Shown piece after piece: positions 1-4,806 of a stretch of 6,109 bases of DNA (its first letter is position 1; each line of letters starts with the position of its first letter). Position numbers and translations under genes: made by a program. The notes beneath the pieces were generated by a model, which saw only the letters and a list, made by a program, of their open reading frames with translations, was not told the DNA's origin and made no database searches. This DNA is from Pseudomonadota bacterium (lineage in GTDB: Bacteria; Myxococcota_A; Polyangia; Polyangiales; Polyangiaceae), in contig QGUH01000250.1 in NCBI GenBank assembly GCA_003242355.1, positions 1 to 6,109 on the forward strand. The letters are read 5' to 3'.

Positions 1-21
1 TAAAAGGACAGGGGCCGGGGG

Positions 22-37
22 GGCAAGGCCGCTTGCC
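22..37. other. small hairpin in G-rich left edge
   Basis: A 6-bp perfect inverted repeat (GGCAAG, loop GCCG, CTTGCC) sits inside a run of long G tracts (11-14, 17-23, 42-47, 54-57). It has no T tract, so it is not a classical intrinsic terminator. It could be the 3' hairpin of a gene lying outside the window, or simply structured intergenic DNA. Confidence 0.3.
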
Positions 38-116
38 GGCCGGGGGGCTCCCCGGGGTGTGCGGCGAGTTTCAACCGGGGGACGGCGGGCGCCTTGGCGG
101 TTCGGACGGAACGGAG

Positions 117-254
117 GTGGGGCGTGGTTTGACACGGCTCGGTGTGCTCGACGCGGCGCGTAGCGCGGGCAAGCGCGGCGAGCAGCTCGAGCACCTCTTC
201 GGCGTCGAAGACGTGGTGGTCGTCCACAAGGACGACCTCGTGGTGGTGGGGTGA
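117..254 (+). CDS. possible small or partial CDS, unknown function
   Basis: Reading toward the TGA at 252-254, the codons from about position 135 onward are strongly G/C-ending (GAC GCG GCG, GAG CAG CTC GAG CAC CTC TTC) and encode a plausible amphipathic segment ending in DVVVVHKDDLVVVG. The other frames over the same bases give low-complexity Ser/Thr/Trp/Arg runs, which favours this frame. A GTG at 117 would give 45 residues, but GGAG directly abuts it, so it is a poor start. The frame stays open to the left edge, so this may instead be the 3' end of a gene that begins outside the window, although bases 1-116 look like low-complexity intergenic DNA. I recognise no family. Confidence 0.3.
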   Translation: MGRGLTRLGVLDAARSAGKRGEQLEHLFGVEDVVVVHKDDLVVVG

Positions 255-262
255 GCCCCCAA

Positions 263-274
263 TCGGGCGCCCGA
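263..274. other. 12-bp perfect palindrome downstream of the 254 stop
   Basis: TCGGGCGCCCGA is a perfect 12-bp palindrome lying 8 bases after the TGA at 252-254, and a short GGGG-TGAG-CCCC hairpin overlaps that stop. It might contribute to transcript ending or be an operator for the downstream protease gene. There is no U tract and the GC content is high, so chance is also possible. The rest of 275-387 shows nothing convincing: a GACAAT at 338-343 resembles a -10 box but has no matching -35 at proper spacing. Confidence 0.2.
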
Positions 275-387
275 GTAAAGCCCCTTTCCGCCGCAGTCCT
301 GCCCGGTTGCCGGCTCGCGCCGTCGCGCGACTCGTGAGACAATGCCACCACCCGCGGTGCTCTCCGCGGTCGATTCGAGCGAGCCGC

Positions 388-1263
388 GTGCCGAAAAACG
401 AGCGCGAGTCCAGCGAAGCCATCGGTGTTCGAGCGCCGACTGCCCTGGTCCTCGCCTGCGCGCTCCTCGGCTCCGCTTGTGCGGCGTTTCGTGCGGGCGT
501 GTCCGAGCCGCGTGCGGCGGAGCAGCCGCGACCCGCAGCGGCGCCCGATGCCGAGCTGCGGATCACGACCGAAGCTCCCGACGTCGCGCTGTCGACCGAG
601 GACGATTTCGTGGTGCGCGTGGTCGCCGGTGTCGTCACCTGTTCCGGCGCGCTGATCGCTCCGGATCGGGTGCTCACTGCGCACCACTGTGTCGCCGTGC
701 GCTCCGCGAATGGGCGGATCGAGCCCAAGGACATCGAGCCCTCGGGCGTGCGCGTCGAGCTCGGCGGCGGACACCTGCCGTGGGGCGATGTCGGTGTGCG
801 GGCCATCGTCGCTCCCGATTGCGGTCATGCCGCGGGCGATGGAGACATCGCGATTCTGGTGCTCGAGCGTCCCGTGCGCGGCGTGGCGGTGCGCGCTCCC
901 GAGCTCGATCGCGCGCCGTCGCCGGGCGATGCGCTCATGCCGATCGGTTTCGGACGCTGTGGGGGGAGCGACGACGGCATCTACCGCAAGCTGCGCGTCG
1001 GCTCGCCGGTTCGCGAGGTCTTTTCCAAGCGCTTTCGCCTCGAGGCCGCGATTTGTCCGGGAGACAGCGGCGGCCCCGCGGTGAGCCTCAACGACGGGCG
1101 CATCATGGGCGTCGTCTCACAGAGTGCGATGGACGCGAACGAGGCCACGCTGGGCCTGACCGAGCTCACTCGGCTCGACAGCTTCCGCGCCGTGTTCGCC
1201 ACGGCCGAGCTCGTCGCGCAAGGCGCGAGCCCCGCCGAGCTGCCGCCGATCGATTGTCGCTGA
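388..1263 (+). CDS. trypsin-fold serine protease (family S1), predicted lipoprotein
   Basis: This 291-residue protein reads as an exported chymotrypsin-fold (S1) protease. The triad is visible: His100 in TAHHC, Asp153 in GDIAIL and Ser227 in CPGDSGGP. Cys85 and Cys101 match the usual Cys42-Cys58 bridge. The GTG at 388 was chosen because it places a hydrophobic stretch at residues 16-30 before Cys31 (LLGSAC), a lipobox-like but imperfect signal; a GTG at 334 is the alternative. The residues at chymotrypsin positions 189-190 are Ala221-Ile222, not the Asp189 of trypsin, so cleavage after Lys/Arg is not expected. No IVGG is present. Ile59, after Arg58, lies 26 residues before Cys85, the same spacing as Ile16 to Cys42, so it may be the mature N-terminus (inference). 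No strong ribosome site precedes 388. The substrate is unknown. Confidence 0.88.
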   Translation: MPKNERESSEAIGVRAPTALVLACALLGSACAAFRAGVSEPRAAEQPRPAAAPDAELRITTEAPDVALSTEDDFVVRVVAGVVTCSGALIAPDRVLTAHHCVAVRSANGRIEPKDIEPSGVRVELGGGHLPWGDVGVRAIVAPDCGHAAGDGDIAILVLERPVRGVAVRAPELDRAPSPGDALMPIGFGRCGGSDDGIYRKLRVGSPVREVFSKRFRLEAAICPGDSGGPAVSLNDGRIMGVVSQSAMDANEATLGLTELTRLDSFRAVFATAELVAQGASPAELPPIDCR

Positions 1264-1319
1264 TGCCGTGATCCGTCACGGGCTCGCGGGCGCCCATCGA
1301 TTTCGGATAGTCTGACAGG

Positions 1320-1958
1320 GTGCGCGCTCTTTTGCGCTTTCTCCTGTACGTCGCGCTCGTGCTCGGTGTCATCGGGGGGCTGTTGCGGCTCTTCGCGGTG
1401 CGCGTGATCCGCATCCCGAACGACGATCCGTACCTCGAAGCCTCCATCGCGCCGACGCTCGCGGGCGGCGATCTCGTCGTGCTCTACCGCCTGTCTCCCC
1501 CCACGTTCGGGGATCTCGTGCTCTGTCCCGAGCCGGGCGCCCACGATCGATGGGTGATCGGGCGCATCGTGGGTCAGCCGGGAGACACCGTCGAGATCCA
1601 CGGCTCGACCGTGCGCGTGAACGGGAAGGCCTCGAGCAGCGAGGGAGGTTGTCTCGAGTCGACCTTCACGGTTGCCGATCCGGCAACGGGGGCTCCGACC
1701 GAGCTGCGCTGTGATCGCGAGGACCTCTTCGGCCGCGTGCACCTCCGTGGCAGCGGAAAACCTCGCGAGCAAACCGAAATAGCGTTCACGCCCGGCCCCG
1801 ACCAACTCGTGCTGGTCAGCGACAATCGCTGGTTCCCCTACGACTCACGCGACTTCGGACTCGTCGATGCCGCGACGTGCCGCGAAAGCATTCTCTTTCG
1901 CCTGCTGGGCCCTGCCGGGTTCCGGGACGCGCGCACGCGATTCACGGTCATTCGCTGA
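1320..1958 (+). CDS. signal peptidase I-like (S26) membrane protein with altered catalytic dyad
   Basis: The 212-residue product has one N-terminal membrane segment (about 4-26) and then the S26 boxes in order: a nucleophile box with Ser42 in SIAPTL (SMxPTL in the family), FGDLV at 63-67, GRIVGQPGDTVEI at 81-93, VRVNGK at 98-103, and SDNRWFPYDSRDFG at 167-180. Type I signal peptidases cleave export signals outside the inner membrane using a Ser-Lys dyad, with the Lys normally found in KR-x-x-G-x-PGD. Here that position is Gly81 (Gly81-Arg82), so the usual general base is missing. An insert around 104-150 carries Cys111 and Cys131, which could form a disulfide. The GTG at 1320 begins just before the membrane segment; its ribosome site is weak (ACAGG). 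It lies 56 bases after the protease, so co-transcription is possible. The family call is firm, but normal peptidase activity is doubtful. Confidence 0.87.
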   Translation: MRALLRFLLYVALVLGVIGGLLRLFAVRVIRIPNDDPYLEASIAPTLAGGDLVVLYRLSPPTFGDLVLCPEPGAHDRWVIGRIVGQPGDTVEIHGSTVRVNGKASSSEGGCLESTFTVADPATGAPTELRCDREDLFGRVHLRGSGKPREQTEIAFTPGPDQLVLVSDNRWFPYDSRDFGLVDAATCRESILFRLLGPAGFRDARTRFTVIR

Positions 1959-2086
1959 GCAAATCCGCCTTCGGTCTCATCCTCTTTTGGGGTCAGTCGG
2001 AAATTTGGGCCGATTACGAAAAGCACCTTTCCTTTTTGGTCAGCGGGCCTGTTTCGCGGGCGGCGTCTTGCCCCATCCGGAGACCG

Positions 2087-2116
2087 TTGCGCCCCGGCTG
2101 GTTCTCGGCACATAAC
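2087..2116 (+). promoter_or_regulatory. candidate promoter of the GH6 gene
   Basis: CATAAC (2111-2116) resembles a -10 box and TTGCGC (2087-2092) a weak -35 box, with an 18-bp spacer. Transcription would start around 2122, only a few bases before the ATG at 2125. That fits the absence of any Shine-Dalgarno sequence and suggests a leaderless or nearly leaderless message. The stretch 1959-2060 before it is noticeably richer in A and T than its surroundings. The consensus matches are modest. Confidence 0.25.
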
Positions 2117-2124
2117 GCGACGCT

Positions 2125-3216
2125 ATGTCTCGCTCGATGCGTCCTCTCGTCTCTCCCTTTGGCTCGCGCGGTGCACTGACTGCCGTCGTGGTCGCCGCCC
2201 TGGGCCTGCTCTCCGCGTGTGGCCAGTCGGCTGCTCCGGAACCGGCGACTTCGGCCGATGCTTCCGGCTCCGCGCAGTCCGGCGCGATCGATCCTGCGGT
2301 CGACGATCTGCCGATCACCGATCCGCCCGCACCGCCGAAGGCGACGGGCAATCCGCTCGCGGGCGCCAAGCTCTGGGTGGATCCGGAGTCGCTCGCCGCG
2401 TTGCGCGCGAACGCCATTCGCGCGCAGGAGCCCGACAAGGCAGCGATCCTCGACAAGATCGCCAAGCAGCCGCAAGCGCTGTGGCTCGGTGAGTGGAACT
2501 CCAACATTTATCGCACCGTGCAGCACGTCGTCGGCAAGGCGAAGGCCGAGGGCGCGATGCCGGTGTTCATCGCCTACAACCTGCCGCATCGCGACTGCGG
2601 TCAGCACTCGGCGGGTGGTCTCAACAGCAAGGACGCTTATCGTCAGTGGATTCGCAAGATTCACGCGGGCATCGGACAGGACGCCGCGGTCGTCGTGCTC
2701 GAGCCCGATGCGCTCGGCTTGCTCGACAAGTGCCTGACGCCCGAGCAGCAAGAAGAGCGGCTGTTCCTGTTGCGCGACGCCGTTCGCGTGTTGCGCCAGA
2801 ACCCGAAGACCGTCGTGTACCTCGACGCGGGCCATTCGCGCTGGGCGCCGGTGGAAGTCATGGCCGAGCGCTTGAAGAAGGCCGGCATCGAAGAGGCGCA
2901 CGGCTTCGCGCTCAACACGTCGAACTACGGCTTTACCGAAGAGAACATCGAATACGGCAAGAAGATCAGCGAGCTCGTCGGTGGCGCGCCGTTCGTGATC
3001 GACACGAGCCGCAACGGCGCGGGCCCCGCGCCGGACAACGAGTGGTGCAATCCGCCCGGGCGCAAGATCGGCACGCCGCCGACCACCGAGACCGGCGATC
3101 CGCTCGTGCACGCGTTCCTCTGGCTCAAGCGTCCCGGTGAGTCGGATGGCGAGTGCGGCGGCGGTCCGCGTGCGGGCGTGTTCTGGCAAGAGCGCGCCCT
3201 CGAAATGGCGCAGTGA
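2125..3216 (+). CDS. glycoside hydrolase family 6 cellulase, lipoprotein
   Basis: This 363-residue protein is a GH6 enzyme, a family of inverting endo- and exoglucanases that cut beta-1,4 bonds in cellulose. The signal (residues 15-31) ends in a good lipobox, LSAC, with Cys32 as the lipidated residue. A Ser/Ala/Pro-rich linker (about 34-76) leads to one catalytic domain (about 80-360). The four key family aspartates are present: Asp157 in PHRDCGQ, the general acid Asp195 in VVLEPDAL, Asp234 in YLDAGH, and Asp341 in PGESDGEC. Cys158/Cys203 and Cys308/Cys344 match the two usual disulfides. No cellulose-binding module is present, so surface tethering may replace it. The ATG at 2125 is used; an ATG at 2137 is possible, and neither has a Shine-Dalgarno. 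The gene appears to be its own unit. Endo versus exo mode cannot be judged from sequence alone. Confidence 0.95.
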   Translation: MSRSMRPLVSPFGSRGALTAVVVAALGLLSACGQSAAPEPATSADASGSAQSGAIDPAVDDLPITDPPAPPKATGNPLAGAKLWVDPESLAALRANAIRAQEPDKAAILDKIAKQPQALWLGEWNSNIYRTVQHVVGKAKAEGAMPVFIAYNLPHRDCGQHSAGGLNSKDAYRQWIRKIHAGIGQDAAVVVLEPDALGLLDKCLTPEQQEERLFLLRDAVRVLRQNPKTVVYLDAGHSRWAPVEVMAERLKKAGIEEAHGFALNTSNYGFTEENIEYGKKISELVGGAPFVIDTSRNGAGPAPDNEWCNPPGRKIGTPPTTETGDPLVHAFLWLKRPGESDGECGGGPRAGVFWQERALEMAQ

Positions 3217-3225
3217 CCGCCGGCA

Positions 3226-3259
3226 GCGTGCGGGGCGGCTCGAGAGCCGCCCCGCGCGC
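3226..3259. terminator. long GC hairpin after the GH6 gene, possibly bidirectional
   Basis: Bases 3226-3241 pair with 3244-3259 to form a stem of up to 16 bp with one T·G wobble; the core is GGGGCGGCTC / GAGCCGCCCC. It begins 9 bases after the GH6 stop and ends 10 bases before a possible minus-strand stop codon at 3270-3272, where a shared terminator between converging genes would lie. No T tract follows, so ending may need Rho or other help, as is common in very GC-rich genomes. Confidence 0.65.
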
Positions 3260-3269
3260 CAAGCCCCGT

Positions 3270-3431
3270 TCAGAAGCCGTCGTCCGATTCCAACTCGACG
3301 AGGTCCGGGCAGCGTGCCGCCGCTACGCTGCACGCCGTCCCAGAATCCTCGAAAGAGCGCGGGACGGTGACCCGCTGCCCCGATCCCGTGACGCACTCGC
3401 ACGACCAGGTGCCGTCCGCAGCAGGACCGCA
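3270..3431 (-). pseudogene. possible 3' remnant of a Cys-containing secreted protein gene
   Basis: On the minus strand, the last 53 codons before a TGA (3272-3270) encode a coherent segment with GTWSCECVTG, SGTACSVAAARC and an acidic C-terminus (ELESDDGF). It resembles the tails of small secreted Cys-rich proteins common in this group, although I cannot name a family. Upstream of 3431 the same frame stays open to 3743, but there it becomes Arg/Pro-rich low complexity running through a tandem repeat whose unit is not a multiple of three. I therefore read it as a gene tail whose 5' part is lost or replaced. A hairpin at 3226-3259 sits just past its stop, between it and the converging GH6 gene. 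It could also be a chance open frame. Confidence 0.3.
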
Positions 3432-3628
3432 GCTCCGACGCCGACATTCGCGGCGGCGGGTGCCTGCGGCTCCGGTCCCCGGGCGACGCGCACGCGAGGG
3501 CCAGCTTCGGGTTTCGGTCCCGGGCCGACACGCGCGGCTTGCGTGCTTCGGGCTCGAGTCCCGGCCGAACCGCGCGGTTGGGCGTGCTTCGCGTTCCCGC
3601 CCACGCCGACATGCGCGGTAGCTGTCGG
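3432..3628. repeat. degenerate tandem repeat, about five units of 36-42 bp
   Basis: Five successive units can be aligned: 3432-3468, 3469-3510, 3511-3551, 3552-3592 and 3593-3628. The two middle 41-bp units share TCCCGG, CCGA, CGCGCGG and GCGTGCTTCG in order. The first and last units share a nearly identical core (ACGCCGACAT, one or two bases, CGCGG). Unit length is mostly not a multiple of three, and no convincing protein reads through it, so it looks non-coding. It lies inside the gap between the GH6 and FHA genes and abuts the possible minus-strand gene remnant. Confidence 0.6.
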
Positions 3629-3828
3629 TGAGTGGGGGTCCACTTTTGCCCGGGGTACCCTGGGGCTTTGCGGGAAACGGACAGCCGGGCAGGGCGTGCG
3701 AGGCGTCCGGAGGGGCACCGGGGCGCGCCGCGTCGGCGATCAAAATGTTCCCAACCGAAGAAAATTATCGGAGGCTCAGGGGCTAGAACCGCCGGATCGA
3801 ATCCCGGACGGTGCCGAGGAGCCCTCCA
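3629..3828 (+). promoter_or_regulatory. upstream region and ribosome site of the FHA gene
   Basis: This 200-base stretch contains no gene. A GGGTACCC palindrome lies near 3655-3662. Bases 3740-3769 form an A/T-rich island in otherwise very GC-rich DNA and are the most likely place for a promoter, but I see no pair of -35/-10 boxes good enough to name. GAGGAG at 3816-3821 is a strong Shine-Dalgarno sequence 7 bases before the ATG at 3829, and it decides that start over an in-frame GTG at 3811. Confidence 0.5.
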
Positions 3829-4611
3829 ATGGATCAAGCCAAGTATTACGTCTGCAGCTCGTGCATGACGCCGGTCCCGAGCGGGCACAAGTTCTGCGGT
3901 CGCTGCGGCGCCGCCGTGCCGGAGAACATGTTGCACCTGCACGCTCGCTTCTACAGCGACATGCAGGACCCGTCGAAAGCGCGTCTCATTCTGGTGCGCG
4001 GCGACGGCATGGACGGCCTTTCGTACCACCTGAAGGCGGATCAGCACCTCGTGGGGCGTCAGGGCCAGGTGGAGTTTCCGGACGATCCCTTCGTTTCACC
4101 CAAACACGCAAACTTCTTTTATCGCGACGGTCGGCTCGTCGTGCGCGACGAAGGATCGTTGAACGGCGTCTACTTCCGGATTCGGGGCACGGTCGAGATC
4201 GCGCCCGGGGACACGTTCCTCGCGGGTGAGCAGGTTTTCCGGCTCGATCCGACGCCCAAAGCTTCCGACGGCGCCGATCCCGATGGCACCTTCTTCTACT
4301 CGTCGCCGAAGCATCCGAGCCCGTTCCGCCTGAATCAGGTGCTGGAAGGGGGCGCGGTCGGCATGACGGCCTGCGCGCGCAGCGGCGCGCTCACCATCGG
4401 GCGAGAAGGTTGCGATCTCAACTTCCCGGGCGACCTCTATCTCTCGAGCACCCACTGCGGTGTGGAGGAGCGCGAGGGCAAGTTCCTGCTCACCGACTAC
4501 GACAGCAAAAACGGCACGTACATCCGCATCAAGGCCGAAAAGCCACTGAGCCACGGCGACTACGTGTTCATCGGACGTCGCTTGCTCCGCGTCGAAGTCA
4601 ACTCCAACTGA
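3829..4611 (+). CDS. zinc-ribbon protein with two FHA domains
   Basis: The 260-residue product has no signal peptide or membrane segment and should be cytoplasmic. Residues 9-26 form a CxxC-x10-CxxC zinc ribbon (Cys9, Cys12, Cys23, Cys26). Two FHA folds follow, a domain that binds phosphothreonine peptides: FHA1 at about 53-139 with Gly76-Arg77, Ser90-Pro-Lys-His93 and Asn112-Gly113; FHA2 at about 187-257 with Gly191-Arg192, Ser207-Thr-His209 and Asn228-Gly229. Both keep the Gly-Arg, Ser-x-x-His or Ser-x-His, and Asn-Gly signatures, so both could bind ligand. The linker (about 140-180) is Asp/Pro/Ser-rich. Such proteins usually act as adaptors for Ser/Thr kinases, which are abundant in myxobacteria, but no kinase or phosphatase lies in this window. 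The start is set by GAGGAG at 3816-3821. The gene is flanked by hairpins and looks like its own unit. Confidence 0.92.
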   Translation: MDQAKYYVCSSCMTPVPSGHKFCGRCGAAVPENMLHLHARFYSDMQDPSKARLILVRGDGMDGLSYHLKADQHLVGRQGQVEFPDDPFVSPKHANFFYRDGRLVVRDEGSLNGVYFRIRGTVEIAPGDTFLAGEQVFRLDPTPKASDGADPDGTFFYSSPKHPSPFRLNQVLEGGAVGMTACARSGALTIGREGCDLNFPGDLYLSSTHCGVEEREGKFLLTDYDSKNGTYIRIKAEKPLSHGDYVFIGRRLLRVEVNSN

Positions 4612-4637
4612 TCCGGAGCCCGGCTCCGAGCCTCGCG

Positions 4638-4652
4638 CCCCGCGGCGCGGGG
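4638..4652 (+). terminator. hairpin after the FHA gene
   Basis: CCCCGC, loop GGC, GCGGGG forms a perfect 6-bp stem 26 bases after the FHA stop, with a G·T wobble possible as a seventh pair. It is followed by TCATTT, a weak U-containing tail. It is the best candidate for an intrinsic terminator of the FHA gene. Confidence 0.5.
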
Positions 4653-4674
4653 TCATTTCGGCCGATTGCGTGGA

Positions 4675-4704
4675 AGCGCTCGGGTGCGGGGGCGCCCGAG
4701 CGCT
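4675..4704. terminator. strong inverted repeat between the FHA and Cys-rich genes
   Basis: AGCGCTCGGG at 4675-4684 pairs perfectly with CCCGAGCGCT at 4695-4704. Three further pairs (one T·G) extend the stem to 13 bp around a GGGG loop at 4688-4691. No T run follows. It may act as a second terminator, an RNA-stabilising structure, or an operator, since AGCGCT is itself palindromic. A weaker GGGGAG/CTCCCC pair lies at 4720-4725 and 4738-4743. Confidence 0.5.
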
Positions 4705-4806
4705 CGCTCTTGCGCCGCGGGGGAGACCTCTGCGAAGCTCCCCTCCGTGTTTGGCCGGCGGAAGGACACCTGCGCTCCCGTGCAGGCACCAACGGAGACG
4801 CGAGCG

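Noticed and set aside
129..134. Perfect TTGACA -35 box
   Set aside because: No -10-like sequence is found 16-18 bases downstream, and it lies near a possible coding segment.
342..1271. Alternative + frame starting at an ATG (MPPPAVL)
   Set aside because: It is out of frame with the clear protease triad and gives an Arg-rich product without motifs.
3432..3628. CRISPR array
   Set aside because: The units are head-to-tail and degenerate, with no conserved repeat alternating with unique spacers, and no cas gene is present.
3730..3828. tRNA-like tail: GATCGAATCC followed by a CCA at 3826-3828
   Set aside because: The T-arm does not form a 5-bp stem with a 7-base loop, no matching 5' acceptor strand is found about 70 bases upstream, and no anticodon arm is visible.
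2014..4047. Very long open frame on the minus strand
   Set aside because: It spans antisense to the GH6 gene, the repeat tract and the start of the FHA gene. Its product is Arg/Ala-rich with no domain, as expected from the opposite strand of GC-rich genes.
4666..4806. Upstream in-frame extension of the Cys-rich protein
   Set aside because: It would run through the 4675-4704 hairpin and bury the signal peptide; the ATG at 4807 has a good ribosome site.
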